Of a stretch of DNA of 64,000 bases, positions 45,841 to 57,374 are shown in pieces. The DNA comes from Eleusine coracana subsp. coracana (Eukaryota > Streptophyta > Magnoliopsida > Poales > Poaceae): positions 48,063,511 to 48,127,510 of the forward strand of contig CM064424.1 in assembly GCA_032690845.1 (NCBI GenBank), read 5' to 3'. Both the position numbers and the translations under genes were made by a program. The notes beneath the pieces were generated by a model that worked only from the letters and a program-made list of their open reading frames with translations, was not told where the DNA came from and searched no databases. Every line of letters begins with the position of its first letter. Within the stretch, counting starts at the first letter, position 1.

Positions 45841-47117
45841 CTGAGCCATATATGGAACTGAGAAATATAGGTCTCCATTGTCAGTTTTCCAAGCCAACTA
45901 TCAATAATTGAGATTAAATAGTTAGAAGATTGAGCAAGTGACGCAATCAGGGGAAACAAAAACCTGAACAAGATGCCAAAAACGCTTGAGATTTTCTATC
46001 ATCCTGGAACAGTAGCATAGGGTAACCATCAATTTAAACTTGGTAGTCACTGAAAATTGATATCTATTGGGCACCAAATTTTGATACCCCAGTTATGTTA
46101 CCTGTTTGAGCCTTAACAAGGATACAAGAAAACTAAAAAGGAGTAAATGCTTACACAAAAAGAGCCAGCGACGAACTCCTCAACTGCTGGGTGCAATTCC
46201 GTAGGCTGATATAAGCACTGTATAAAACATAGTTCCATTCCATGTCAAGCATATTGAAATCATAAATAGTTATTATTGTCCTTTTCTTATGCTTACGTTA
46301 TAGGAATCCATGACGTGTAGGGATGGTACTTATTGTACGTAAGTTTGTCTAACTTGTAGATATACTCATACCAGAGATAGCCAACCTAGAAGAAGAAACA
46401 TATGACTTCTAGTTAGTTACTACATATTCCAAGTTAGCATGGGAACTCATCCGAAGTCACCAAACAACGAAGTTAAAAGATAATCATGGAACTTACCACC
46501 AAGGAAATCGTCACAATTGCTCCCTAGACTGACAGTCTAACCTTTGTCCCTGATTCTTCCAGCTTCACCACCCATCTTATAACCTATTTGGAATATGGAA
46601 GTTCTACTTAACAAAAGAGGCCAAGAAAAATGGAGCAAACATGAAAAGTATGAACACTCCATATTGTCATCTCAGGTACTTGAGCTTAGAAGATTTGAAT
46701 GTGGGATGGCAGTAGCAGCATGTGTGCACAATTTATAATATTATCCAAACACTTGAGTTGTTATGATACTGTTTGATCGTTCGACTCTTTATTTTTGTGG
46801 AATAGTCATTTGAACTTATTTTCTATTTGTTTGATGCTTTCGCATACTCTGTTGTTGGTGGTAGTGTAGTGTGGTAACGTTCCGGAATTTCTAGGGTTAT
46901 GCTCTAAAATTTCTAGGGTGTTACAAATATACAAAGGTAACTTTGAATATCTAGTATAGGGGAATGAAATGTATGTTTCTATTCGAAATACTCACACTAG
47001 GGCGAAAGTATGCATATATCATTCCAACGATCCATATGTATCGGTCAAGGCCAGAACGAAAATGCCACTCGTGTAACAGGGGCATGTTTGCCTTTGATGG
47101 CTCTGGATCTTTGTAGC
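45841..47117 (-). pseudogene. CAS1/RWA-type O-acetyltransferase, C-terminal exons, broken
   Basis: Four consecutive exons of a REDUCED WALL ACETYLATION (Cas1p-like) protein, a Golgi membrane protein for polysaccharide acetylation. Exons are 46996-47117, 46497-46583, 46297-46385 and 45841-45963, all with GT-AG borders and compatible phases. Diagnostic stretches are NMPLLHEWHFRSGLDRYIWI, VVKLEESGTKVRLSV, YEYIYKLDKLTYNKYHPYTS and WLGKLTMETYISQFHIWLR. A TAG lies in the second exon after RLSV, where a coding residue is expected. The N-terminal two thirds and the last exon are not visible. It is a truncated relic unless the stop is a sequencing error and the missing exons lie elsewhere. Confidence 0.75.
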
Positions 47118-47960
47118 CTGAATTCAACGATCATTAGTGTTCAGTCCTGAAAACCTGATCCTTGTCTGAGAAAGAAATACAGTAATTTAATGTTCTGTCA
47201 TGCATATAAAAATGTGAAATGAAAGCAAGCATTAAGAGTGGTAGTTTCATTCATTTTTTAAAAAAGAAAAAAATCTGATGTGACAGTTTTTGTAACTGTG
47301 AAATGAAAGCCAGCATTGAGGCTGGCCTTAGGTTGCTCTAAGGGCCAGATTTGGCAAAAAATACGCAGCGGAGGGAGAAGAAGCGAGGATGGGGCCCAGA
47401 GGTTAGACGGGAGGGGGCGGTGGGGCCGCATGGGAGCGGGTTCCTGTTCTCATGTTATATGCTTCGATTTTATTAAGTCGTTTCGTGTATTAGAGAATGC
47501 CAACAATATTGGAGTTTTGTTGGTTTATCAGAGCATACTTGATTACAAAATGGTTAACATATTTGTGTATGTGACTGGTCATGATCCAGAAAAGACCACT
47601 GGACAAGCTTTTTTATCCTTTAATTCTCCATGCTCTGAATTTGCATGAGAATTTTTTTTAATAATTCATATGTGCTGAACTGCTGATCCAGACTTGCAGA
47701 ATAGTCTTGAAGAGAAACGTTGGATTTTGAGAGAAAAACATAAGAAGGGAAGGATCAGACCAGGTTGTTAAGTCTCCTTCAATGAACATCTTCGAACAAG
47801 CATAAACTGCAGTATGTAATCAATCAGGGTAGTGCCTTGGCGAGCAGTAGTTGTCAGCTGAGATTATTTTGCAGAAGGAAATGCCCTCGAGCTCTTCATT
47901 TTTCAAATGCTTTTTGACAGATCTGCGGATCTGTAAATAGTAACTCAGATGGGTAAACCA
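47118..47960. other. Intergenic DNA
   Basis: Includes a GC-rich patch at 47330-47450. No gene was recognised. Upstream exons of the RWA relic were looked for here and not found. Confidence 0.35.
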
Positions 47961-47969
47961 TTAGTGAAC

Positions 47970-48802
47970 GAGATTTTTTTCATTATACCATTGCATAAAA
48001 TGGGCTTCCCCCTTTTATCATGACAATATGAGGCTTTTCCCTTATACCATTGAACTATTTTACTCTTCCTTCTTCTACCATTGGTCAAATTGTAATTACA
48101 ATTTATCTGGACTAACAGTGAAAGGACATGTGAAAAGACGAAACTGACCTCATCTTTTTTAATCTCTCCCTCTCTCTCCCTCTTCCCTTCTCTCTCCTCA
48201 CAGCTAGCTGGCTCGAGCGGCGGTGGCGGCGAGGCCCATGCTAGCGGCGCCGTGGCAGAGGACGGCTTGGGCAAGCAGCAGCCGCTCAGAGCCCAGAGGC
48301 CGCACGCTGCTCCCGCCTCCCGCCTCCCTCCGCCTTCCACGCCGCGCTGCTCCTCCCGGGCCTCTCCCTCGGCCCTCTTCTGCTGACGCCCGGGCCTCTC
48401 CTGCCGCCGTCGCTAGGCCCTCTTCAGGCGGCCCTGCCGCGGGCGCGCGCGCCTGATGGCCGAGGAGATCCGGGCGCGCAGTCGGTGGGTCATCGGTGGT
48501 CGTCGGCCGATCCGGCGGTGGGTTCGACGAGCTTCAGTTGGGGTCGAAGAACAGAGAAGTGTTCGGCAGTGAAAGAACAGAGAACAAACGATTCGGTAGG
48601 GTCCGATGGACAAGGAAGAATGAGGGTAGTTTCGTACTTTTACATGCCTTTTTTACTTTTACTCCATGTAAATTATGATTATAGTTTAACGATGGTAAAG
48701 GAGAGAACAAAGAAACAGTTCAATGGTAAAAGGGAGAAACCCCATGTTGTAATGGTAAAAGGGGAAGCCCATTCTCTCTAATGATATAATGGAAACAATC
48801 TC
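47970..48802. mobile_element. Mutator-like element with GC-rich cargo (Pack-MULE-like), 833 bp
   Basis: Long terminal inverted repeats (about 160-190 bp) start GAGATT; the left arm is 47970-48150 and the right arm 48615-48802. They share blocks such as ATGGGCTTCCCC and TACCATTGAACT. The flanking 9-mers TTAGTGAAC (47961-47969) and TCAGTAAAT (48803-48811) differ at three positions, all transitions, so they fit an aged 9-bp target duplication. The interior (48190-48600) is strongly GC-rich with open frames on both strands and no transposase, as expected for captured host DNA. The donor gene was not recognised. Confidence 0.75.
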
Positions 48803-48811
48803 TCAGTAAAT

Positions 48812-51003
48812 CATGAGGCACTCCCGCCCCCACTAAACATTTTTTCTTTTCACGAAATAACCATCAGTATTCCATTGCCCCCAGTAAACATGAATCCGGA
48901 GAGTAGGAGCAGAGCGTGCTCACCTAGCTCCATACGGCGGGAATTTGGCCGGGGGCCGGCGGCCGACGAGACCCGATCTGGAGTCTGAACCCCGCGGGCG
49001 CGAAATGCGGAGGGAGGCCGCAAGCGCTGATATAGAAGGTGTTGGGCAGAGAGGTCGACCCCTCGTTGGTTCCTGATAGACTTGCCGATCCCAGGAACCA
49101 GTTTATCAGATAGAAACTGGGGCACACTAAGAAACATTTAGTAAACCATAGCTAGCAGGAACCGTCTTGCTCAGTCTAAACTAGGATAGCTGTTGAGCAG
49201 AAAGCACAGCAGGTGATCGACTAGCACACCATGAACCGGATGAGTAGCAGCAGAGCATGCACCTTGCTTGATGCTCGGTCCATCAACCGCAACATCGGCG
49301 CCGGGACTGCTTGATGTCGTGCCATCCCACGAAGCAAGTCTAGGCGCCCTGATCCTACTCTACGAAAGCAAATCAACGAGACCAAGTTGTGCACAGAAAA
49401 TATGATACATGGCCCAGTAATTCTGAAGAAAACATGAAACTAACTGAACATTCCGCGTCAGGTTTGTAGCCAAGCACACCGTGGCTTGAATCTGTATTGG
49501 TGAGTATGTCAGGTTTATCTCTATTACTCGAATTCACACAGTTGTTTGGGATACACTAGGGGTGTGTTTGATAGGTCGTATGGGCTTTCTCATCCCATAC
49601 ATGCCCACTCTAGGCCTTGTTCGGCAGTCATGTTTTAGTTACCAACATGTTTTGTTTACATGTATGGTTTAGGTGAACACATGTGTGTCACTTAAATCAC
49701 TCAAAACCACATGTTTTAAAATCCACTTGTTGAACCAAACCATAGACAAAGGAAAATGCATTCGGCAGGCATGTATTCATTCACTGGCTTGCTCGTTGCT
49801 GATAAAGAAAGTCTACATCAATTAATCACTGAACCACTCACTGACAAAAAAAATCTGCATCAGTTAATCACCGAACCACTCACTGCTGCTCATAGCCTGT
49901 TGCTACTAGTTGGAATTAATAATTAGCATGTAATACTCAGGTTACTCAGGTAAATCTGCCATTTACTAATTAAAAGGGAGCACTTACACCAAAAACACCA
50001 CCCAATCTGTGAAAACATCATTATGCTCCAAACTAAACAACTTATGTATTCATTCAAAAAAGAGCAATAAGAGGTTCAACATCCAGCAGAATATGGAACT
50101 TTCGCCAGATTCTTGAGCATGCCACTGGCCATGCATAGAAACATCTGAGTATTTGAAAGAGTAGTAAAAGTTCAACATGCAAATGAAAACTTAAACTAGG
50201 ACAAGACTAACGACCTTTGATACAAACACACACTGGATGATTTCGAATGACACTCCAGAATGTCGCTTCACTCTCCTTCCAAATGGCTACATGGTCTTAC
50301 TGTTGATGAACTACTTGTTTTCCTCAGCTACAAGAGAATTGGGAATGATAATCAATGAATGAACACACAATCATTATATGATCAAAGAACCGTGGGAAAA
50401 TGAAGAACTAGCTAGTAATAAAGCTTGTACTATCCTGTTACAAGCTAATAAAAAACTGTTTTATAAGAAACTAGCTTATCTGTCATCTCACTCTCTAACG
50501 TGGACTCTGGCTTAATAATAAACAATTAAACAACAATTAGTTGGGCAATGTGAGCAGCTCTTATGGACTCAGTAGTTACAATTAGTTGGGCAAGGTGAGC
50601 AGCTCTCACTGAATATACATATGCAGGAAACTAAAACACAAGATCCAGCTAACACTAACATGATCAATGGAGCAGGCTGATGCAAGATTAAATAGTCATT
50701 GATGTTAAGAAGCCTAGAACATGAGCAGAACAATGTAATCAAGACAAGTAAATTAACCATGATGAGAAGGAGAAAATGAGCAGTTATAAGATAGCTTTTA
50801 GAAATCAACATAAACTAATACAAGGAAGAAGGATTCATCAGTAAGTCTATATTTTCATACACTCAGTCTAACAAATAGACTAGTAATCAGGACTATAAGA
50901 ACTACATGTACTACTATTTCATGGCCAATGTATCCTATTTTTAGAGATGTACATGCTAATTCAAGATGGGTCTACTCTGATAGAAATCATACCTGCTAGG
51001 CTG
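48812..51003. other. Intergenic DNA left of the PIF/Harbinger genes
   Basis: A GC-rich patch at 48900-49060 and another at 49260-49370 could be old exons (minus strand) but were not identified. At 49560-49640 are GGGTGTGTTTGATAGG and GGCCTTGTTCGGCAGTC, which look like transposon ends, without visible partners. A short direct repeat (AATCACTGAACCACTCACTG type) lies at about 49820-49885. Confidence 0.35.
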
Positions 51004-52446
51004 CTACATCATTTCACTCCGCAGCCACATCATAGCAGACTCTTGATCTTCATTGCATGCACTAGCAAAAATTTCTCTATTTTCCTGACTCTTGAAAACA
51101 GTAAATGCTTTCACCTTCTCTTCTTTTGTAACATCCATTTTGTTCCGAAGAGAGATGCACTTGGGAATGGAGAAATTCACCTCTTCAGCACCCTCCTTTT
51201 CTCTTGCTAGCTGTGCACTTTCATCTTCAACTTGCTTTGTCCTCAATGCCAAATACCTTTCCATCATGCTTTCTACTTTGGCTCCCTTCTTTGCTTTATT
51301 GGGTTCTTTGTCTTCTTTTGGTACACCAGCAGACCTTCTTTGTTGTGTCCTTCGTTCAGCACCTGCAGCTTGAGCATCTTCCTCCCTTGATAGACTATCA
51401 TTCCTTCTTTCAAGCATATGTCCATTTCCTTGGCCATTGTCATCATCACCCTGTAACCTTTGCACTACTGAATCATCACCTTCCAACATCTACACTTCTG
51501 TGTCATAGGTTTCCAACCTTTGATCTTCTATGTCATCACCTTGCACTTCATCCAAGTCTACAATCTCAGTATTGCCAATCGGCCTGAGAGGCTCATGTAG
51601 TGACTCATATCCAGAGGTGATGTTGTATGTTCCTTCTGCCAATTGTCCTACAAGAAAATAATAGAACATAAAAGAATAAGAAACAAGTAGTCCATAAAAT
51701 ATGCACATATTTTGACAAAGAAACCCACTGAATTGCAGCACAACTTACCATCATAGAGCTCTCCAAGATCATCGAACAAAGGGAAAGAAGCCTTTGCGTT
51801 TTCGAACTTCTTGATTCTAGGGTAACTCTGCACATTCAAACAAATAATGATCAAAAGATGCATATTTAAACAAACATTATGTGATCATTAAGAAATATAC
51901 TTACTACAATCAGATTTTTCCATTGATGTGGATCTGCGTCCAACATTTGCCTATCATAATTCCAGGAACAGCCACTCTCTCTTTTGGCATCCTTCAACAA
52001 CTTGTAATCCCTTTTCAGTTCCCTTTCCCTATCTTGAACTTGGTTTTTTGTATAGGTCACATACTTGTTTTTGGCAAGGAATTCATTGTACATCTTGTTC
52101 CAGACCTCGGAGTTCCATCCATTGTCAGCCCTTTCACCATTTCTTAAGTGCTCAAGCATAATATCAACAAGTGACTTGTCAAGTGTACGATTCCAATAGG
52201 CTCTTTTCTTGGCTGCACTAGTAATGATCAGTCACTTAGAAACAATTATAAGGAAGCATCAAGAAACAATAATCACAATGCATGAATAAATAAAACTAAC
52301 ATACCTCTTGGTGAAGAACATTCGATCTTCTTAACTTGGCTGCATTTAGGAGACTTTTTCTTTTTTGAAACACTGGCTGCCATCAAGCTCAGCTTTAGAG
52401 ATACTCTTCTCATCATATTCAACTTGGGAGATCCTTTTCCAACCAT
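51004..52446 (-). pseudogene. PIF/Harbinger ORF1: Myb/SANT-like protein, one internal stop
   Basis: The DNA-binding partner needed, with the transposase, for PIF/Pong-type transposition. Exons are 52305-52446, 51905-52212, 51749-51827 and 51004-51647, with GT-AG borders and matching phases, about 390 codons. The N-terminus is basic. Exon 2 holds the Myb/SANT-like trihelix (KKRAYWNRTLDKSLVDIMLE, NGWNSEVWNKMYNEF, SGCSWNYDRQM). The last exon is Gln/Glu-rich and ends in a coiled region (MMERYLALRTKQVEDESAQL). A single TAG (51490-51492) follows DTEV in the last exon. Otherwise the gene is open and could still yield an N-terminal DNA-binding fragment. Confidence 0.82.
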
Positions 52447-52579
52447 CACTGACACAATTTATTCTATTATTACAACTCATTGAAAAAAGAAAAAGATAAT
52501 GTCCATGGTGACATCACTACTTATTCATGACAGAATCTAGTGTACACATGCTGACATCACTACTTAGTCATGATAAAAT

Positions 52580-53761
52580 CTAGTGTACATGTTGATAATC
52601 TTCCCACATGGCCTGAGCTATCATGTCTCTCAAAGCATTGCCTTCTACACTGGCTTGCTCGTTGTTTGTTTGATCGCCACTTGGTAGGTCAACAAAGTTT
52701 TGTGGATCAATATTGTCTGGTTCGTTGTCTAACCATTCCTCATCTCCATTGAGTTCTTTAATAATATTATGCAGTACAGCAGTGGTGATTGGTAGCTTGA
52801 CTTGATTATCTAACATGTGAAAGGTTGCTACTTTGAGGATAGGAAATCGTTTCTTAAGAACCCCTAGAGCCCTTTCCACATGGTTTCTAAGTAGCGCGTG
52901 TCGGTGGTTGAATAGTTCCTTTGAGTTTTGGGGCCTTTGCCGTCCAGAACCATATTCTTTTAAGTGATACCTGACCCCTCGATACGGTGCAAGAAATGAT
53001 GGGGTGTTTGCATACCCACCATCAACAAGGTAAAACTTTCCGGGAGGAACTTGAAACCCCTTTCTTATAGCAGATCTTAAAACTCTAGAATCTGTAGCTG
53101 ACCCCTCCCATCCACTAGAAATGAAGGTAAACTTGAGGTCAAAATCGCATGCCACCATTACATTGATACTCAATGTGCCCTTCCTATTCCTGAATGGAGC
53201 AGCTATAGAAATTGGAATATGGGTTCCATCTATGGCACCAATGCAATTCTGGAAGAAAGGATAGAGCCTATTGTTTCCTTTGATATGTGGATGAACTTGA
53301 TTAGGATTCGGAGGCTTGAGAAAGCGGCGAGATAGAACTGGGAGGACTTTCTTAAAGAAATGATTGATGTGATGGTGGAAGGTGTCATTGCTGTGGGAAA
53401 ACATTAACTGAAGATCTTCATATGAGGCATTTTTGCTGAGCATATAGAGGAAGAATGCAAGTTTCTCCTCAACCTTGATCCTTGTATCACGTAGAAGTCT
53501 ATTTCTTCGAAGGTAATTGGCCAGGGATATAAAGATCCGCGGTTCCATCCTAAACGCCACCTTACAATTCTTGACATGTCCTTGGAGCAATCGACGGACC
53601 TTCTCCTCGCCTGATTCCCCTTCCCCTGGAACATGGCGTTGTTGCTTTTCCCCTCCTCCACTAGAACTCAACATATATAGTGCTGGTAAAACGAACAACA
53701 TCATATCATCATCCTCTTCAGCTCTCCTCTTTCTAATTTGTTCTCTCAACGACACACTCAT
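52580..53761 (-). CDS. PIF/Harbinger transposase (DDE_Tnp_4), intact ORF
   Basis: A 393-aa uninterrupted ORF. The N-terminal part is charged (SLREQIRKRRAEEDDD). The helix-turn-helix region lies around residues 100-150 (LAFFLYMLSKNASYEDLQLM). The catalytic triad is visible: Asp in NCIGAIDGTHIPI, Asp in FYLVDGGYANTPSF, and Glu in LLRNHVERALGVLKKRFPIL. The length is normal for the family. The partner ORF1 lies downstream on the same strand. It has no stop or frameshift, in contrast to every other transposase in the window. A further coding-like stretch at about 53900-53960 may be an upstream exon. Terminal inverted repeats were not located, so element boundaries are unknown. Confidence 0.9.
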   Translation of the reverse strand: MSVSLREQIRKRRAEEDDDMMLFVLPALYMLSSSGGGEKQQRHVPGEGESGEEKVRRLLQGHVKNCKVAFRMEPRIFISLANYLRRNRLLRDTRIKVEEKLAFFLYMLSKNASYEDLQLMFSHSNDTFHHHINHFFKKVLPVLSRRFLKPPNPNQVHPHIKGNNRLYPFFQNCIGAIDGTHIPISIAAPFRNRKGTLSINVMVACDFDLKFTFISSGWEGSATDSRVLRSAIRKGFQVPPGKFYLVDGGYANTPSFLAPYRGVRYHLKEYGSGRQRPQNSKELFNHRHALLRNHVERALGVLKKRFPILKVATFHMLDNQVKLPITTAVLHNIIKELNGDEEWLDNEPDNIDPQNFVDLPSGDQTNNEQASVEGNALRDMIAQAMWEDYQHVH

Positions 53762-53989
53762 TGCAGCACTATTAAGAAGAGAATATTTAACATTACCACA
53801 TGCAATTGACGAAGTATAGAAGAATTAAAGTGCAGAAGTGCAACATGGACAATCGTAATAACAAGTAACTCAGAGGAACTTAGTAAAGACAAATATACCT
53901 TTTGGTGTAAGCACGGGATCCCAAGATGGGGGAGGCTCGTCCTCTCCAACTCTAGGAACGACTGGGGGGATCTACAACAACACAAGACA

Positions 53990-55475
53990 CAAATTAGTAA
54001 ACTGAAATTCTAGTTTAGACAACACAATACACAAATTAGTTAACTAGAACATAGTTAAATAATGAACTAGCATAAATGAGTATGCTGCTAGTACTATATC
54101 AAAGAAGATCTAGAATCATCTGGGATAGCTGAGCTAGGAGTTATAGATGATCATAAAAAAACATAGAGGTATGAGACCTTTATCAGATAAAAGTGTACAA
54201 CAATGAAGTAAAAAGAATATAGTTTCACGATAGATGCAAAAAAAAGCTAGATAAACTCAAGACATTCAAGACAGATAATAGCCTATTGTGAATTGGGGGA
54301 TATACTTTCTAGTACTGCTATGACACCAAAATAAAATAAAAAGATATATCTGACCAAAATTGAACACTCTGAACAAAATGAGCATGCTAATTGTCATGTA
54401 CAACTAATGCAATCCAGCGGTATTCTGCTGAGACCTTTGTCAAACATGCCCATGCAACCTATCACGCACAAGCAATCATCACTTGATGACAAACCACAAC
54501 TAAGCTACAGATAAGATAATATTATGTGTATTTCTTTCTGGGACAATATTATGCCAAGATAAAATTATGTCCTACTTGTTTTTGCTGAAACCTTTCACAT
54601 CTACACACACAGGAATGAGATGCTCATAATCATGCATGAATAGGGCTAAATCTTGGGAAGGGGGAAAGGAGTATTTTCTTCTTTTTTAGGAAAATAAAAG
54701 ATATGCATCATTAAGTGAAGTAGCAATTACTCCTGCATCTACATGTTGTTTATGCATGTGGCCATGCGTGAATGATGGGATGGAAGCGGCCCGTCCTCCA
54801 CTATTTTGTTTTGCCTTGCGATAATGCTCGGCTGTGAGGCTCGGTAGCGGATTGGATGATGGCCAAAAAGGTCAGCTAATGCGCTCGTGAACGCGCGTGT
54901 GCCCTACCCAGCAGTGCCGCCGCCATGGCCTAGAAATCACAAGATCTATCCATGCCATCGCAATGTTGGGAGAAAAGAAAGAGGGGAAGGGGCAACGATC
55001 TTACGGGAGAGAAGCACGCAGCCGACGAGTATGGGTGTCGTTGCCAGAAGCTTCGCGTCACCGTCGTCGATCGCCGCGCCGTCACGCCTCCACGCCGAGT
55101 CGTGCCTGCGCCTATTGCCGCCTCCACTTGTGTCGCTCGAAGGCATCGCTGTTGAGGCCGCCTCGCGCCGTTTGAGCCTGCCTCACACTGCCGCCTTGGC
55201 TCCCCACGCCGTCCTCTTGTCCTTTGCCTCCCTTCTACCGCCGCCGCCGCCGCTCGTCTCTATGGGTTCGTTCCAAGGGTTCTGAGATTTGGTTTTGTTA
55301 CAAGGATGAGAGAGCTGGGAATGAATGGGTTGGGTTAGTATTGAAACCATATTGGGCCTAACCGAACAGTCATTACACATTAGACTGATTTTTGTTACAG
55401 CCCAACCCATTCCAGGCTGTTACACTTCATTCTCGAGGCCCTAGTTAGGCTGATCAGGTACAAGTTTGTTCTTAT
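53990..55475. other. Intergenic DNA right of the PIF/Harbinger transposase
   Basis: AT-rich to 54780, then a GC-rich patch (54880-55290) open in several frames without a known domain. A hairpin is formed by GAATGGGTTGGGTT (about 55322) and its complement CAACCCATTC (about 55403). Confidence 0.35.
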
Positions 55476-55912
55476 TGTTAGAATTATGATCTGTGGCAAA
55501 AACAAAGAAAGGAAATCAGAAAAGAAAGCCCATAGAATTTAAATGAGATAAACATTGTTTTGAGAAAATTCAAAACTATGTGCATCTTTAATCTAGTTTT
55601 GACTGAAGTCAAAACCATTTGAATGAAATCGGTTGGCTGCCAATGATCAGTGGGCACCAACCGACATCCATTGTGTCGGTTCCCCCTGTGCCAGGTAGAG
55701 AAATAAAAGGAGACCTACAGATTGCTAGAATGGCAAGAAAATTCATATGATCTCCTCTTAAAGCCTGATCAAATTCTCTGCCTCAAGCACAGGGAAGAAC
55801 CAGAGCACATGCATCAACTATGATTGATGGATTAAAGACTTCAGATGATGATGAAGTGATTTAAAAGAAGCTAGAAGATCCTGCCAAATATTCTAATAGT
55901 GGTATCAGAGCC
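55476..55912 (+). mobile_element. 5' LTR and primer-binding site of another LTR retrotransposon
   Basis: TGTTAGAATTATGATC starts the LTR at 55476 and ATATTCTAATA ends it at 55898 (expected final CA changed to TA). One base later TGGTATCAGAGCC (55900-55912) is a perfect initiator Met-tRNA primer-binding site. The direction is plus. Internal sequence probably continues to about 56613, where the Sirevirus-like LTR begins. No coding part could be recognised and no 3' LTR is in the window. Confidence 0.7.
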
Positions 55913-56613
55913 ATATAGCTTTTCTTTTGAGTCCGATTTATGCCCAGCTATGGTTTAGTGCCCAATTATGATGAAGCATGCTATGTTTGGATGAAAAATT
56001 GTTCAAATTTTTCCATCCTATCATCATGTTTATGCTTAATTGTTTATTGTGGTTATGCTAAATGTTCAGTAGCATGTCTTAACCATATGAAACTGATATG
56101 CTAGGGGTTCGGGTTTATGTCTTTAAGCATGTAGAAGGAGGGGGTTAAGATATGTTTGATCCAAACCTAGAGTTTTGCCCCCAATTGAGAACCCTAACCC
56201 TAGCAACCACCTAATCCCTGAAAGTTTCCCCAAGAACAAACCGTAATCCTAAAGATCAAGGCGTCAGGCTTACCTAATGGAGTTTTGTGCCGCCGCCGCC
56301 GTCGTAATCATCGGCGCCGTCGTGGTCGTTCTTACTAAATTTAATCTAGAAAAAACTCATATAAAATATGATAATAATGACTAGAGGAATAAAATAAACA
56401 AAAAACAAAAGGAGAGAAAGTACATACTAAGCAGGAGAGGCAATAGGAATTGCGTGCATCACCGAGTCTTCTTGAGCGTTGTTGGTTGACATGGCAACGA
56501 GTGCAATGAGTTGATGAAGAGAAAGTAGACGTGCACGTGACGAAGTGAAGCATCATGCACGAACGAAGTTGAAGCAGTGTAGAGGAGGTAGCGGGCAGTC
56601 GCTCCCCAAAAAC
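55913..56613 (+). other. Probable internal leader of the retroelement at 55476
   Basis: No ORF of note. The sequence lies between the PBS and the Sirevirus-like LTR, so the latter may be nested in this older element. Confidence 0.35.
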
Positions 56614-56690
56614 TGAAAGTTGCCCAGGAGGGGGTGAATAGGCAAATCTAAAAATCCTGCAAAATTGGACTTAAACAATTTTATCAGTCT

Positions 56691-56730
56691 GATCGGCAGT
56701 GCCGGTGAGGTTGACCGGCAGTGCCGATGA
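56691..56730. repeat. Palindrome pair in R/U5 of the Sirevirus-like LTR
   Basis: ATCGGCAGTGCCGGT and ACCGGCAGTGCCGAT with GGC starts at 56695 and 56717, 22 bp apart. Confidence 0.8.
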
Positions 56731-57321
56731 GCAAACAGAAGGCATGAAAAAAAACTAAGTTTAAGTGGTTCCGTAGTTACTAAGTAGACAAGTTGTTACA
56801 ATAATAATAGAGAGAAACACTAAAGGTAAAACTGAATAATAAAACTAGCAATATGACAAGTAAATAAGAGAGCACACGGAGACACAAGATTTGTTACCGA
56901 AGTTCGGGCTCACAAAGAACCCTACGTCTCCGTTGAGATGTCCACAAAGGACCGGGTCTCTTTCAACCCTTTTCTCAGTCAACCGACCACAAAGATCAAG
57001 TTCAAGCTTTCCACTATCAATTCCCTTGTGGGAGGGTAATACAAACTTCCGAGACGTCACCACACGAGTTGGGAGCTCTACGGGTACCGCTAACCGTCTA
57101 GGAGCAAAGCTCCAAGAGTAACAAGCACAAATCACAAAGGTGGTTAAATCGAATGCTCAAGAGTGGAATGATGCTCTTATCACTAGAAAATAATGGCTCA
57201 CTGAAACCCTAGCTCAAGGAATGAAGCTTTGACTTGGAGAGGGAGAGTGAGGAGAGTGGAGCTCAAAAGTGCAAAGTGATTTTCGGGTTCCAAGTAGTAT
57301 CCACGAAGGGTGGGTTGTCCC

Positions 57322-57328
57322 TTTTATA
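57322..57328 (-). promoter_or_regulatory. TATA box of the Sirevirus-like LTR
   Basis: TATAAAA on the minus strand, about 45 bp downstream (LTR sense) of the nearest palindrome. Confidence 0.6.
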
Positions 57329-57374
57329 CAATGGGCTCAAAAAGAGCCGTTGGCCTGTCTGGACACCCCGCACC

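Noticed and set aside
54880..55290. First exon of a gene upstream of the Harbinger transposase
   Set aside because: Several overlapping frames, no conserved motif and no splice link to the transposase could be supported.
49560..55440. Terminal inverted repeats for the PIF/Harbinger element
   Set aside because: GGCCTTGTTCGG (49612) and GGGCCTAACCGAACAG (about 55350) look like ends, but they are not inverted copies of each other.
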